DNA from: Nonlabens sp. MB-3u-79
GTDB lineage: Bacteria > Bacteroidota > Bacteroidia > Flavobacteriales > Flavobacteriaceae
Direction of reading: 5' to 3'
DNA: 64,000 bases
Assembly (NCBI RefSeq): GCF_002831625.1
Contig: NZ_CP025116.1
Location: forward strand, 372,001-436,000
Shown: piece by piece, positions 1-10,488 of the stretch
Position numbering within the stretch: position 1 is the stretch's first letter
Layout of the letters: every line of letters begins with the position of its first letter
Notes under the pieces: model-generated
The model's input: the letters and a program-made list of their open reading frames with translations, nothing else
Databases searched by the model: none
What the model was told of the DNA's origin: nothing
Translations under genes and position numbers: made by a program

Positions 1-186
1 TATGGTTTTAGTCTTTCTATTTTTAAGACTTAAAGCGAGTGTATTAGGTCTGTAATTAAGTTCTTTTGCAATTTCTTTGACACGCGCGATGGTATCCTTG
101 CTTATCTCTGGACTGTCCTTTAATGCTTTAGAAACGGTAGAGACAGAAACTCCAAGTGTAGCTGCAAGATCTTTAAGCGTAATCAT
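1..186 (-). CDS. LacI-family transcriptional regulator, N-terminal part (cut by window edge)
   Basis: The reverse strand reads from an ATG at 186 and is open to the window edge (62 codons). It begins MITLKDLAATLGVSVSTVSK and continues through a second helix and the RPN hinge-helix signature (NYRPNTLALSL), which is the standard LacI/GalR helix-turn-helix plus hinge helix. The sugar-binding core lies outside the window, so the ligand cannot be inferred. Family members repress or activate carbohydrate-use genes by binding palindromic operators. The gene is divergent from prfC. The call as LacI family is secure; target genes are unknown. Confidence 0.9.
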   Translation of the reverse strand, partial: MITLKDLAATLGVSVSTVSKALKDSPEISKDTIARVKEIAKELNYRPNTLALSLKNRKTKTI

Positions 187-348
187 ATTTTATTGTTTAA
201 AAGTGGATCAAATGATAAGGTCTACAAACCTATGTCTGAATCTCCTTATAATAAAAGCAATTTAGTCATTACTGATCGACTTTTAAAACTTTGTTTTTTA
301 ATAATTGTACCTACTGAAAAGAACTCTGTTAAAGTGGGATGGTTGTTC

Positions 349-364
349 CGCTTTCGCGAAAGCG
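349..364. repeat. Dispersed palindrome, copy 1 (intergenic)
   Basis: Perfect CGCTTTCGCGAAAGCG in the divergent intergenic region upstream of prfC. First of 14 copies in the window. Confidence 0.95.
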
Positions 365-541
365 AGAAAACAACAGTTGTAAGGGCACTTCATTTACTTA
401 AGTCAGAGAACTCCATACTTTCAAAGGTAGTTTTAGCAAAAGAACAAACACCTTAAAGAGATACAAAGCAAATTACCACATCAATACGGTGATTTAACAA
501 CCTGATATGCAAAATTCTATTCTATAGTAAATACATTGTTC

Positions 542-549
542 TATTTTTG
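542..549 (+). promoter_or_regulatory. Possible -7 box of prfC
   Basis: TATTTTTG matches the Bacteroidota TAnnTTTG consensus and lies 20 bases before the prfC ATG. I see no TTG at the proper -33 distance, so this is tentative. Confidence 0.3.
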
Positions 550-569
550 CAACCTGATTAATTAGACAC

Positions 570-2180
570 ATGAAATTTACAGAAGAGATCGCAAGGAGAA
601 GGACCTTCGGTATTGTATCGCATCCAGATGCAGGAAAAACAACACTAACAGAGAAACTATTGTTATATGGTGGAGCTATTCAAGAAGCTGGAGCGGTAAA
701 AAGCAATAAGATTAAAAAAGGAGCCGCAAGTGATTTTATGGAAATAGAACGTCAGCGGGGTATATCTGTGGCTACCTCTGTACTGGCTTTTGAATATAAG
801 GGCAATAAGATTAATATTCTCGATACTCCTGGACACAAAGATTTTGCTGAAGACACGTTTAGAACACTTACCGCAGTAGACAGTGTGATCGTTGTGGTAG
901 ATGTGGCAAAAGGTGTAGAGGAACAGACTGAAAAGCTGGTGAAAGTATGTAGAATGCGCCAAATTCCTATTATCGTTTTTATCAATAAAATGGATCGTGA
1001 AGGTAAAGATGCCTTTGATCTTATGGATGAAATAGAGCAAAAACTGGGACTGCGAGTGACGCCATTGAGCTTTCCTATAGGAATGGGTTATGATCTCAAA
1101 GGGATTTATAACATCCATAAGAAAAATATCAATTTATTTACGGGTGCTTCTTCTAAGGATATTCATGACACCACTGCAATCAACGATTTAAACGACTCCA
1201 ATCTGGATGAGCTTATAGGAGAAAAAGCTGCTGGTACTTTAAGAGAAGAACTGGAACTGGTTAATGGCATCTATCCCGAGTTTAATAGACAAGAATATTT
1301 AAATGGAGAGTTACAACCTATATTTTTTGGTAGTGCGCTGCATAATTTTGGAGTAAAGGAACTACTGGACGGTTTTATAGAAATCGCTCCTGCCCCTCGT
1401 CCTAAAAAAGCCGAAGAACGCCTTGTAAAACCAGAGGAAAAAGATTTCAGCGGTTTTGTGTTTAAAATTCATGCCAATATGGATCCTAGACATAGAGATA
1501 GGCTGGCATTTATAAAGGTGGTGAGCGGTACATTTGAACGCAATAAAGCCTACAAGCACGTAAGGTTGGATAAGAATTTAAAATTCTCTAGTCCAAACGC
1601 CTTTTTTGCAGAGAAAAAAGAAATAGTTGACGAATCGTTCCCTGGAGATATTGTAGGCTTGCACGATACGGGTAACTTTAAAATAGGCGACACGCTTACC
1701 TCAGGTGAGGAACTTCATTACAAAGGAATTCCCGCCTTTTCACCAGAGCATTTTAGATATATTAACAATGCAGACCCTATGAAGTCTAAACAGCTGGCAA
1801 AAGGTATCGACCAGCTTATGGATGAAGGTGTAGCGCAGCTATTTACCTTGGAACTTAACGGTCGCAAAGTAATAGGTACGGTAGGTGCTCTTCAGTTTGA
1901 AGTGATTCAATACCGACTGGAACATGAATATGGAGCAAAGTGTTCTTATGAAAACCTCAATGTACACAAAGCTTGCTGGGTAGACGAATCTGTAGCAAAA
2001 CCAGAGGAGTTTACTGACTTTAAAAGAGTAAAGTCTAAGTTTTTATGCATAGATAAAAGAGGACAGTTGGTCTTTCTTGCTGACTCCTCATTTTCCTTGC
2101 AAATGACGCAACAAAAATACCCGAGTATCAAGTTTCATTTCATTTCAGAATTTGAGCCTGCTGCAAATGAAGAGGCGTAA
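570..2180 (+). CDS. prfC: Peptide chain release factor 3
   Basis: A 536-residue translational GTPase that recycles RF1/RF2 from the ribosome after termination. The P-loop HPDAGKTT is at residues 18-25, switch II DTPGH near residue 92, and the NKMDR guanine-specificity motif near residue 145. The sequence KKGAASDFMEIERQRGISV before switch II is typical of RF3 rather than EF-G. Length matches the family (about 525-540). It starts at the ATG at 570, which gives the expected N terminus (MKFTEEIARRRTFGIVSHPD). It is monocistronic, with an apparent bidirectional terminator downstream. No anomalies are seen. Confidence 0.97.
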   Translation: MKFTEEIARRRTFGIVSHPDAGKTTLTEKLLLYGGAIQEAGAVKSNKIKKGAASDFMEIERQRGISVATSVLAFEYKGNKINILDTPGHKDFAEDTFRTLTAVDSVIVVVDVAKGVEEQTEKLVKVCRMRQIPIIVFINKMDREGKDAFDLMDEIEQKLGLRVTPLSFPIGMGYDLKGIYNIHKKNINLFTGASSKDIHDTTAINDLNDSNLDELIGEKAAGTLREELELVNGIYPEFNRQEYLNGELQPIFFGSALHNFGVKELLDGFIEIAPAPRPKKAEERLVKPEEKDFSGFVFKIHANMDPRHRDRLAFIKVVSGTFERNKAYKHVRLDKNLKFSSPNAFFAEKKEIVDESFPGDIVGLHDTGNFKIGDTLTSGEELHYKGIPAFSPEHFRYINNADPMKSKQLAKGIDQLMDEGVAQLFTLELNGRKVIGTVGALQFEVIQYRLEHEYGAKCSYENLNVHKACWVDESVAKPEEFTDFKRVKSKFLCIDKRGQLVFLADSSFSLQMTQQKYPSIKFHFISEFEPAANEEA

Positions 2181-2395
2181 TCATTGTCCCGCTCTATTAA
2201 CTAATTTAACGTGTTCCAGAGAGCATCATTCCTTTAAATAGGTTGTTTTAAAAACAGCAGCTAGCCAAGTTTACATCCTGAGATTTGGATAGAAAACAAA
2301 GGCCTTTTAAGACGGTTATGACCTTAGTTTGATTTGAACAATTCCTATTTTTCATCTCATTTAATCAGTTTGGAAAAAACAATAATGATCACACT

Positions 2396-2437
2396 AAAAA
2401 AGGCGCTTCTCCTGCATTGGAGTTAAGGGCCTTTTTT
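2396..2437. terminator. Bidirectional terminator between prfC and the PorE-like gene
   Basis: AAAAAAGGC (2396-2404) pairs with GCCTTTTTT (2429-2437), with an inner CTCC/GGAG pair. It lies just past the stop of the convergent minus-strand gene and can serve prfC from the other side. Confidence 0.7.
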
Positions 2438-2446
2438 AATAATGTA

Positions 2447-4438
2447 TTAATCGCAATCCTTGAACTTCTCCAAACCAGAAACAATAAACTCTGATCTACG
2501 GTTCAATTGATGCTCCTCGCTAGAACATGCTACACCGTTAGCACACTGATTGAGCAATCTTATTTCCCCGTAGCCTTTTGCCGTTAAACGAGAAGCATCA
2601 ATGCCTTTTGATATCAGCCAGTTGCGTGTGCTTTGTGCTCTTCTATCTGACAGCACTTCGTTGTATTGATCTGGCGCTCTACTATCGGTATGAGAGCGTA
2701 TCTCAACACTAACTTGGGGATATAACTCCATAAAAGCTTTGATTTTAGACAACTCATAAGCGGCATCTGCCCTAATATTAAACTTGTCAAAATCAAAATA
2801 TATTTGCTCAATATCTAGTAATGGCCCTATGTCGTCACAATCTACCACAGGGATGCGATTGAGTTCAATTTCTAGAGAAATATCTATAAGCCCCGAACTT
2901 GTCGGAGTAGCAATAACCTCTTCGTCTGAGGTATAGTTATCCTTTACTACTCGTAGGACATATGGTTGATCACAATCTAATTTAAAAGTGTAAGTTCCAT
3001 CATCACTAGTAACTTGTCGATCAATCTTATTATTTTCCATATCCAAAAGCACTACGGTCGCGTCTTTAACAGGATTACCAATTTTTTTATCAATTATATT
3101 GCCCGTAACAAGTATTTCACATTTCGCCCTAAGATCTTCTAACTGCAGGAATCTATAAATATCATCATCTCCAGAACCACCAGGTCTGTTGGAGCTGAAG
3201 TATCCTATTTTAGTATCATCGTTTACAATAAAACCAAAATCATCGTATGTTGTGTTGATCGGCTTACCGATGTTAACCACCTCACCCGTGCTACCGTCAG
3301 GACTTATAGAACTAGCAAAAACGTCCAATCCTCCTAATCCTTGATGGCCTGAAGAGGAAAAATACAAGATGTTTGTTTTACTAATAAAAGGAAAGGTTTC
3401 CCTAGCTAGCGTATTGATGTTTTTAAGGTTTCTAGGCGCACTAAATGACCCATCTCCCATGATATCTACCACCCAAATATCTGACCTTGTAAATTCATTT
3501 TCGAGATCATATCCCATACTTCCAGGCATATCGCTGGAAAAATATAATTGTTTGCCATCTGGACTTAAAGCGGGGTGCGCAACAGAATATTCGTCGTTAT
3601 TAAAAGGAAGTTGTTCTGGTTTTGACCAAGTACCTTTATTCTTATAAGATCTAAATATTTTTAATTTATTAATCCCCTTTTTATCTTGAAGGTACACGCC
3701 ATTATCATAATTGTTGCGCGTAAAATACATGGTCTGTCCATCGGAAGTAAAGACAGGGGTGCTTTCATGATATTTGGTATTGATCACACTAGACATAGGC
3801 TTAGGCTTACTCAATACACCATTTTCATCAGTATCGGCAGTATATAATTGCAAGAAAGGTTGGTTATTCCAAGTGTGTCTTTCCCTTATTATGGATCCAG
3901 AATCCCTCGCTGTGGCATAAACTACTTGATTGTTTGAAGTATAAAATGCAGGTCCAAAATCAGCTGTATAGGAGTTGATCTCCTTGGCGTTTTTTATTTC
4001 AAACCTACCCGATTGAAGCTCTATAATTTCAAGGTAATTAGGTTCTTCTTTTAATATTTTTGATCTGGTGTCAAAACCTTTAGAACTACTAAACTTAGCC
4101 ATGAATAAATCTGACTCATCGTATTTATTCACTGTTTTTAATGTTTGCGCATATCTAAAAAAATATGCTGGAGTCACTGTATCCTCAAATTGTGTAAAAA
4201 GCTTTGCGTACCATTTATGAGCTTGCTTTAAATCGTCATTAAAATAGTAAGTGTCTCCTAGTTTTGCCAGTATTTCGTAGGTGACATAACCATCCTCAAC
4301 TAATTTCAAATAAATCTTTTGAGCCTCGATAAATGCAAAGGCATTGTATTTATTATTTCCCTTTTCTAACTGATATGTCTGTGCATGTCCCGCAACACAG
4401 GAGACAAGAAGTATAAATAAAATCAGTCTTTTAAACAT
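2447..4438 (-). CDS. OmpA-family protein with PorE-like architecture (TPR, PD40 propeller, CRD, OmpA)
   Basis: The 663-residue product has a signal peptide (MFKRLILFILLVSCVAGHAQ), a tetratricopeptide-like region to about residue 110, PD40/TolB-like propeller repeats (for example HPALSPDGKQLYFSSD), a carboxypeptidase-regulatory-like domain around residue 440-530, and a C-terminal OmpA peptidoglycan-binding domain (YFDFDKFNIR, then VEIRSHTDSR and LSDRRAQSTRNWL). This order of domains is that of PorE, which links the type IX secretion system to peptidoglycan. It lies 21 bases downstream of a PorP/SprF gene on the same strand, so the two are probably co-transcribed. No SprB-like adhesin is visible nearby. 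Whether it is true PorE or a paralogue of a PorP-OmpA pair cannot be decided here. Confidence 0.88.
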   Translation of the reverse strand: MFKRLILFILLVSCVAGHAQTYQLEKGNNKYNAFAFIEAQKIYLKLVEDGYVTYEILAKLGDTYYFNDDLKQAHKWYAKLFTQFEDTVTPAYFFRYAQTLKTVNKYDESDLFMAKFSSSKGFDTRSKILKEEPNYLEIIELQSGRFEIKNAKEINSYTADFGPAFYTSNNQVVYATARDSGSIIRERHTWNNQPFLQLYTADTDENGVLSKPKPMSSVINTKYHESTPVFTSDGQTMYFTRNNYDNGVYLQDKKGINKLKIFRSYKNKGTWSKPEQLPFNNDEYSVAHPALSPDGKQLYFSSDMPGSMGYDLENEFTRSDIWVVDIMGDGSFSAPRNLKNINTLARETFPFISKTNILYFSSSGHQGLGGLDVFASSISPDGSTGEVVNIGKPINTTYDDFGFIVNDDTKIGYFSSNRPGGSGDDDIYRFLQLEDLRAKCEILVTGNIIDKKIGNPVKDATVVLLDMENNKIDRQVTSDDGTYTFKLDCDQPYVLRVVKDNYTSDEEVIATPTSSGLIDISLEIELNRIPVVDCDDIGPLLDIEQIYFDFDKFNIRADAAYELSKIKAFMELYPQVSVEIRSHTDSRAPDQYNEVLSDRRAQSTRNWLISKGIDASRLTAKGYGEIRLLNQCANGVACSSEEHQLNRRSEFIVSGLEKFKDCD

Positions 4439-4459
4439 GTTAAAATTCTATATGGATTA

Positions 4460-5395
4460 TTAGAAGAACCGTGGTGTAATGATACGTTCGTAATTATTGA
4501 ACAATTCAAATCTTAGGAATAATTCATAGCTACCGTCATTAAAAATAGCATTTCCTAATGCCGTCGTCTCCCGATCATATGCAAAGCCTATCATCATTTG
4601 ATCACTTATCTGAAACCCTACAAGACCTGTCACAGCCGCACTCCACCGGTAAGCTACTCCTAAAGTTAACCTATCATTGAATAAAAAATTTGCTGAAAGA
4701 TCTATTTGTACGGGCGCCCCTTGAACGAGCTTCAACATCGTAGCTGGCTTGAACTTGACATCCTCATTTAAATCAAACACATAACCCGCTGTCGCAAATA
4801 AGTGAATTCGTTCTTGTGCTATATAAGTCGTACTGCGGTTGTTTTCAGTACCGTCAAAGTGATCTGTCTGTAAGAGGTTAGGGCTGCTTAATCCCAAATA
4901 AAGCTTCTCTGTATGGTAATACAAGCCCAGACCTAGAGTAGGCGAAAGTTTATTATCTATATTCTCTGACAGTCTAGGATCTCCCAAGTCAAAAGGGTTG
5001 AGCCTTCTATAATCTACATTTAAAACATGAATACCTCCTTTTATTCCAAAACTCAATCTGGCCTGATCACCAACTAGCAGGGTATAACTAAAGTCTGCAG
5101 CTACGTAAGTCTCATCTGAGGGACCTATTTCATCATTCACTATACTCAATCCTATACCTACCCGACTATTGGAAAGAGGTGTATGAAAAGACAAGGTTTG
5201 AGTATGTGGCGCGCCATCGAGTCCTACCCATTGACTTCTGTGAAGACCGACAATACTTGCCACTCCTCGATTTCCAGCATAGGCAGGATTCACCACTATA
5301 GGATTGTACATATACTGACTGTACTGTGGATCTTGTTGTGCCGTCACCGCTTTCGCGAAAGCGAAAAATAATAAACAACTTACTAGTTTCTTCAT
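4460..5395 (-). CDS. PorP/SprF family type IX secretion membrane protein
   Basis: The 311-residue product starts at the ATG at 5395 (MKKLVSCLLF), not at the upstream in-frame ATG at 5416, because this gives a normal signal peptide. The mature start QQDPQYSQYMYNPIVVNPAYAG is the hallmark of PorP/SprF, outer-membrane beta-barrel proteins connected to type IX secretion and adhesin export. The hydrophobic/cleavage part of the signal peptide is itself encoded by the dispersed palindrome (AFAKA, residues 12-16). It is transcribed together with the downstream PorE-like gene. Its cargo is unknown. Confidence 0.92.
   Translation of the reverse strand: MKKLVSCLLFFAFAKAVTAQQDPQYSQYMYNPIVVNPAYAGNRGVASIVGLHRSQWVGLDGAPHTQTLSFHTPLSNSRVGIGLSIVNDEIGPSDETYVAADFSYTLLVGDQARLSFGIKGGIHVLNVDYRRLNPFDLGDPRLSENIDNKLSPTLGLGLYYHTEKLYLGLSSPNLLQTDHFDGTENNRSTTYIAQERIHLFATAGYVFDLNEDVKFKPATMLKLVQGAPVQIDLSANFLFNDRLTLGVAYRWSAAVTGLVGFQISDQMMIGFAYDRETTALGNAIFNDGSYELFLRFELFNNYERIITPRFF
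5348..5363. repeat. Dispersed palindrome, copy 2 (in the PorP/SprF signal peptide)
   Basis: Perfect CGCTTTCGCGAAAGCG; read in frame as AFAKA at residues 12-16 of the PorP/SprF protein. Confidence 0.95.
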
Positions 5396-5772
5396 GCAAG
5401 AGATGATTACAAACAAGTTCTGTCTAAAAATTAAAACTTGATTTAATATCTATTAATAGATAAAAGTACAGCTTTATTGATGGTCTGATGTTAACCGTCC
5501 AGATATTCTATGACTTAGAGGTATACCGACAGGGCAAATCATTTTGTGTGGTTAGATTTGATGGCATGGGCCAAGCGCGTTTTGAAAGAGGTTGAAACGC
5601 TATTTTAGACAAGAACGAAGGCATAAACCGATCTTGAGGACCTATTGATACGACAAATGCTTTGAGGCCTTAGAGGGCTTGTATGAAAGGGGTGCTACTT
5701 GATGTTTTCGCCTTAGGTGTATTGTATTTTTTAAATAAAAAAAGCCTAATGATAAATCATCAGGCTTTAATA
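5396..5772. other. Intergenic region between PorP/SprF gene and the rpoBC operon end
   Basis: The stretch contains the promoter side of the porP-like gene and the terminator of the rpoC/DUF3467 transcript at its right end. I translated the middle (about 5500-5720) in several frames and found only short, stop-interrupted pieces without a recognisable family. Confidence 0.6.
5741..5768 (-). terminator. Terminator of the rpoBC-DUF3467 operon
   Basis: AAAGCCT (5741-5747) pairs with AGGCTTT (5762-5768) with an inner ATGA/TCAT stem. On the minus strand the stem is followed by a T-run, immediately after the DUF3467 stop. Confidence 0.8.
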
Positions 5773-6084
5773 TTATGCTTGACCAGTTGGGCCAAAATTT
5801 AAAGGAACGGGCGGTTGTTCATAATCCTTAATATCTCCATGAGCTTGCTCAAACTTTCTTACATTTTCATGTAGTGCTTTTGCCAGTCGCTTAGCGTGTT
5901 GAGGAGTTAATATTATTCTGGACTTCACCTTTGACTTAGGGTTTCCAGGCATAATATTTACAAAGTCTACAACAAATTCAGAAACCGAATGGTTGATGAT
6001 TGCAAGGTTACTGTATTGTCCCTCTGCAACTTCACCATCAATCTCAATATTGATTTTATGGTCAGGATTTTGATCTTTTGCCAT
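5773..6084 (-). CDS. DUF3467 domain protein
   Basis: A 103-residue acidic-to-neutral cytoplasmic protein, INIEIDGEVAEGQYSNLAII onwards, with the central VVDFVNIMPG and LTPQHAKRLAKAL motifs typical of DUF3467. The start is 5 bases downstream of the rpoC stop, so it is the last gene of the rpo operon, a placement commonly seen in Bacteroidota. The function is unknown; its position suggests a role linked to transcription or simply co-regulation. A strong hairpin terminator follows the stop. Confidence 0.9.
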   Translation of the reverse strand: MAKDQNPDHKINIEIDGEVAEGQYSNLAIINHSVSEFVVDFVNIMPGNPKSKVKSRIILTPQHAKRLAKALHENVRKFEQAHGDIKDYEQPPVPLNFGPTGQA

Positions 6085-6089
6085 TACTA

Positions 6090-9000
6090 TTAGTTATAAT
6101 TTACTTTAGGCTCTTCTTTTTGGTGAAGAAGTTTTTCAAACTCTTCTTTAGAACCTACTATGATATCTTCATAGTTACGCATTCCAGTACCTGCAGGTAT
6201 TCTGTGACCTACAATTACATTTTCTTTAAGACCTTCTAACGTATCTACTTTACCTGCTACTGCAGCCTCGTTCAATACTTTAGTCGTCTCTTGGAAAGAT
6301 GCTGCACTAATGAATGACTTCGTTTGAAGCGATGCACGAGTAATACCTTGAAGAACTGGCTCAGCAGTTGCAGGCATTACGTCACGAGCAGTTGCAAGAG
6401 CTTTATCTTCTCTACGTAATATAGAGTTTTCATCTCTTAACTCTCTAGAAGTAATAATTTGTCCCTCTTTTAAGTTTACAGAATCTCCAGCACTTTCAAC
6501 TACTTTCTTACCATAAAGTCTATCGTTTTGCAAGATAAAATCTTCCTTGTGAACCAATTGATTCTCTAAGAACATACCATCACCAGAATCAACGATTCTT
6601 ACCTTTCTCATCATTTGACGAACTACAACTTCAAAGTGCTTATCGTTAATCTTTACACCTTGTAATCTGTACACCTCTTGAACTTCATTTACTAAGTACT
6701 GTTGAACAGCACTTGGTCCTTTAATTGCAAGAATATCTTTAGGAGTAATAGACCCGTCGGATAATGGCATACCCGCTCTAACATAATCATTTTCTTGTAC
6801 AAGAATTTGATTAGATAGTTTCACTAGGTATTTCTTCACTTCATCAGTTTTAGAAGTCACGATGATTTCACGGTTACCACGTTTGATTTTACCGAAAGAA
6901 ACAACACCATCAATCTCACTTACTACAGCAGGATTAGAAGGATTACGTGCTTCAAACAATTCTGTTACACGTGGAAGACCTCCAGTAATATCACCTGCTT
7001 TAGCAGATTTACGTGGAATCTTTACCAATACTTTACCAACTTTGATCTTTTCATCATCGTTGATCATCAAGTGAGCACCTACTGGTAAGTTATAAGAAAT
7101 AACATTATCTCCTTTACTGTCTAAAATATGCAGCGTAGGAATCAATTTCTTATCTCTAGAGTCAGAAATTACTTTCTCCTCATATCCAGTTTGTTCATCA
7201 CTTTCTACTTGGAAAGTAACACCTTGTATGATATTTTCAAATTTGATCTTACCTGCAAATTCAGAAATAATAACACCGTTAAAAGGATCCCACTTCGCGA
7301 GAAGATCTCCTTTTTTAACCTTAGTTCCTCGCTTCACATAAAGCTCACAACCGTAAGGGATGTTATTTGAATTCAGTAGCATTCCAGTTTTTTCGTGTAG
7401 CAATTTAGATTCTGCCGTACGAGATATTACTACCTCTACTGGTTTGCCTTCACTGTTTTCACCTTTAACTGTTTTAAGATCTTCAATCTCAAGAATACCG
7501 TCATTCTTTGCAACAATAGAGCTGTCTTCAGATACGTTACCTGCTACCCCTCCTACGTGGAAAGTTCTCAAGGTAAGTTGTGTACCTGGTTCTCCAATAG
7601 ACTGCGCAGCAATTACACCTACAGCTTCACCTCTCATAACAAGACGGTTAGTAGCAAGGTTACGTCCGTAACATTTAGTACAAACACCTTTTGCAGCTTC
7701 ACAAGTAAGAGCAGATCTTACTTCTACTGATTCCAGATCAGAAGCTTCAATGATGTCTGCGATTTTTTCTACGATCAGTTCACCAGCAGCAATAATTACT
7801 TCTTGCGTCGCAGGATCAATAACGTCATGTAATGCAGTTCGACCTAGAACTCTCGCTCCCAGTTTCTCCATTACTTCTTCATTCTTCTTCAATGCAGAAA
7901 CTTCAATACCTCTTAAGGTTTCACAATCTTCATGATTTACGATCACATCTTGAGCAACATCGTGTAAACGACGTGTCAAGTAACCTGCATCTGCCGTTTT
8001 AAGGGCGGTATCTGCAAGTCCTTTACGTGCACCGTGAGTTGAGATAAAGTATTCAAGAATTGAAAGTCCTTCTTTAAAGTTAGAAAGAATTGGGTTTTCA
8101 ATAATTGCACCACCACCGTCATTGGATTTCTTAGGCTTTGCCATAAGTCCACGCATACCGGTAAGCTGTCTGATCTGTTCTTTAGATCCACGGGCTCCAG
8201 AATCAAGCATCATAAACACAGAGTTGAACCCTTGTTGGTCTTCTCTAATGTTTTTCATTGACAATTCAGTAAGCTGCGCGTTAGTGGCAGTCCACACATC
8301 AATTACTTGATTATATCTTTCGTTTTGGGTAATAAGACCCATACCGTAGTTACCACGTATCGCATCCACTTTAGTGTTTGCTGCATCGATCATCGATTGC
8401 TTTTCTACAGGGATCATGATATCTCCAAGAGAGAATGATAATCCACCACGAAATGCAAATCCATAACCTAGATCTTTAATTTCATCAAGGAAAGCAGCTG
8501 TTCTAGGAACATCTGTAACCTTTAATATCTCTCCGATAATATCTCTAAGAGCTTTCTTAGTTAATACCTCATTGATGTATCCAGCTTCATCCGGCACCTT
8601 TTGATTAAAAATCACACGACCAGCAGTAGTTTCAATGATCTGAGTTTTGTAAGAACCGTCTTCTTGAAGAAGATTGATTCTACATTTTACAGGAGCATTA
8701 ATATCTACACGCTTTTCATTAAAAGCAATTACTAATTCTTCAGGTCCGTAAAAAGTAAGTCCTTCACCTTTAACAATGTGTCCAGGTTCAGATCTACGAA
8801 GTTTGGTCATATAATAAAGACCCAATACCATATCCTGAGAAGGTACCGCAATTGGGCTACCGTTTGCAGGGTTCAGAATATTGTGTGAAGCCAGCATTAA
8901 TAACTGACATTCTAATATTGCTTCAGGACCTAACGGAAGGTGAACGGCCATTTGATCACCATCAAAATCGGCGTTAAATGCCGTACATACTAATGGGTGT

Positions 9001-10397
9001 AACTGGATCGCTTTTCCTTCAATAAGTTTAGGTTGAAATGCTTGTATACCTAATCTGTGAAGTGTAGGAGCACGGTTCAACATTACTGGGTGTCCTTTTA
9101 GAACGTTTTCCAGAATATCCCAAACCACTGGTTCCTTCTTATCTATAATTTTCTTAGCAGACTTTACCGTCTTAACGATACCGCGCTCAATGAGTTTACG
9201 GATAACAAAAGGCTTATAAAGCTCTGCAGCCATGTCCTTAGGTATACCACACTCATATAATTTAAGCTCTGGTCCAACAACAATTACCGAACGAGCAGAA
9301 TAATCTACACGCTTACCAAGTAAGTTCTGACGGAAACGTCCTTGCTTTCCTTTTAAGGAATCAGAAAGGGATTTCAATGGTCTGTTAGAATCGGTCTTGA
9401 CAGCACTAGATTTTCTTGTATTATCAAGAAGTGAATCTACTGCTTCCTGTAACATACGTTTCTCGTTACGAAGGATAACCTCAGGAGCTTTAATCTCCAT
9501 CAATCGCTTCAAACGGTTGTTACGTATGATCACACGACGGTATAAATCATTTAAATCAGACGTTGCAAAACGACCCCCGTCAAGTGGTACTAATGGACGT
9601 AATTCTGGCGGAATTACTGGAACCACTTTCATGACCATCCATTCTGGTTTGTTTTCTCGTCGCTCATTAGAATCTTTAAGAGCCTCCACAACTTGCAGAC
9701 GTTTTAAAGCTTCAGTCTTACGTTGTTTAGACGTCTCATTATTTGCTTTGTGTCTCAGGTCATATGATAGCGCATCTAAATCGATACGTTTAAGTAAATC
9801 GATCAAACACTCAGCACCCATCTTAGCGATGAATTTGTTAGGATCTGAATCTTCTAAATACATGTTTTCCGGTGGAAGCGTATCTAAGATATCTAGGTAT
9901 TCTTCTTCTGTAAGGAAATCTAAATTACGAACTTCTTCGCCTTCAGCATTCTTTGCGATACCTGGTTGAATCACCACATATCTTTCGTAATAGATGATCA
10001 TGTCCAGCTTCTTTGAAGGAAGCCCTAGTAGGTAACCAATTTTGTTTGGCAAACTACGGAAATACCAAATGTGGGCCACTGGCACAACAAGATTGATATG
10101 TCCTATACGATCACGTCTTACTTTTTTCTCTGTAACCTCTACACCACATCGGTCACAAACGATTCCTTTATAACGTATACGTTTATATTTTCCACAAGCA
10201 CATTCATAATCCTTTACAGGACCGAATATACGCTCACAAAAAAGCCCATCCCTTTCAGGTTTGTGCGTACGATAGTTAATCGTTTCTGGTTTTAACACCT
10301 CACCTCTTGACTCAGCAAGAATAGATTCTGGAGATGCAAGACCGATTGAAATTTTTGAAAATTTCTTTTGTGTTGGGTTGTCTTTATGTCTAGCCAT
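6090..10397 (-). CDS. rpoC: DNA-directed RNA polymerase subunit beta'
   Basis: The 1435-residue catalytic subunit carries the active-site NADFDGD motif ([14 protein letters not shown] near residue 470), the N-terminal zinc-binding CxC...CxxC cluster ([21 protein letters not shown]), and the second zinc site ([13 protein letters not shown]). Bridge-helix and trigger-loop sequence ([16 protein letters not shown]) is intact. It is downstream of rpoB with a 91-base gap that contains the dispersed palindrome. Length and order are normal for Bacteroidota. Confidence 0.98.
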   Translation of the reverse strand: MARHKDNPTQKKFSKISIGLASPESILAESRGEVLKPETINYRTHKPERDGLFCERIFGPVKDYECACGKYKRIRYKGIVCDRCGVEVTEKKVRRDRIGHINLVVPVAHIWYFRSLPNKIGYLLGLPSKKLDMIIYYERYVVIQPGIAKNAEGEEVRNLDFLTEEEYLDILDTLPPENMYLEDSDPNKFIAKMGAECLIDLLKRIDLDALSYDLRHKANNETSKQRKTEALKRLQVVEALKDSNERRENKPEWMVMKVVPVIPPELRPLVPLDGGRFATSDLNDLYRRVIIRNNRLKRLMEIKAPEVILRNEKRMLQEAVDSLLDNTRKSSAVKTDSNRPLKSLSDSLKGKQGRFRQNLLGKRVDYSARSVIVVGPELKLYECGIPKDMAAELYKPFVIRKLIERGIVKTVKSAKKIIDKKEPVVWDILENVLKGHPVMLNRAPTLHRLGIQAFQPKLIEGKAIQLHPLVCTAFNADFDGDQMAVHLPLGPEAILECQLLMLASHNILNPANGSPIAVPSQDMVLGLYYMTKLRRSEPGHIVKGEGLTFYGPEELVIAFNEKRVDINAPVKCRINLLQEDGSYKTQIIETTAGRVIFNQKVPDEAGYINEVLTKKALRDIIGEILKVTDVPRTAAFLDEIKDLGYGFAFRGGLSFSLGDIMIPVEKQSMIDAANTKVDAIRGNYGMGLITQNERYNQVIDVWTATNAQLTELSMKNIREDQQGFNSVFMMLDSGARGSKEQIRQLTGMRGLMAKPKKSNDGGGAIIENPILSNFKEGLSILEYFISTHGARKGLADTALKTADAGYLTRRLHDVAQDVIVNHEDCETLRGIEVSALKKNEEVMEKLGARVLGRTALHDVIDPATQEVIIAAGELIVEKIADIIEASDLESVEVRSALTCEAAKGVCTKCYGRNLATNRLVMRGEAVGVIAAQSIGEPGTQLTLRTFHVGGVAGNVSEDSSIVAKNDGILEIEDLKTVKGENSEGKPVEVVISRTAESKLLHEKTGMLLNSNNIPYGCELYVKRGTKVKKGDLLAKWDPFNGVIISEFAGKIKFENIIQGVTFQVESDEQTGYEEKVISDSRDKKLIPTLHILDSKGDNVISYNLPVGAHLMINDDEKIKVGKVLVKIPRKSAKAGDITGGLPRVTELFEARNPSNPAVVSEIDGVVSFGKIKRGNREIIVTSKTDEVKKYLVKLSNQILVQENDYVRAGMPLSDGSITPKDILAIKGPSAVQQYLVNEVQEVYRLQGVKINDKHFEVVVRQMMRKVRIVDSGDGMFLENQLVHKEDFILQNDRLYGKKVVESAGDSVNLKEGQIITSRELRDENSILRREDKALATARDVMPATAEPVLQGITRASLQTKSFISAASFQETTKVLNEAAVAGKVDTLEGLKENVIVGHRIPAGTGMRNYEDIIVGSKEEFEKLLHQKEEPKVNYN

Positions 10398-10445
10398 AAT
10401 AATGGTACTATTTTAAGTTAAAGTAGCGAGGTTGGTGGATCATTT

Positions 10446-10461
10446 CGCTTTCGCGAAAGCG
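10446..10461. repeat. Dispersed palindrome, copy 3 (between rpoB and rpoC)
   Basis: Perfect CGCTTTCGCGAAAGCG, extended to a 22-bp perfect palindrome by flanking TTT/AAA (10443-10464). It sits in the 91-base rpoB-rpoC gap and would form a hairpin in the transcript. Confidence 0.95.
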
Positions 10462-10488
10462 AAACAAACATCCAACCTCACAGAAAAA

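Larger units (their letters stand above)
187..569. other. Divergent intergenic region between LacI-type gene and prfC
   Basis: This 383-base stretch holds no convincing gene; the short open frames in it lack family features and one merely reads through the palindrome at 349-364. It should contain promoters for both flanking genes. A TATTTTTG box at 542-549 matches the Bacteroidota -7 consensus for prfC. Confidence 0.6.

Noticed and set aside
193..456. Plus-strand open frame upstream of prfC
   Set aside because: It reads through the palindrome (FRESE) and has no recognisable family or start signal; judged a chance frame.
5500..5720. Possible gene remnant between the porP-like gene and the rpo terminator
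   Set aside because: Several frames were read; all are broken by stops and none resembles a known protein.
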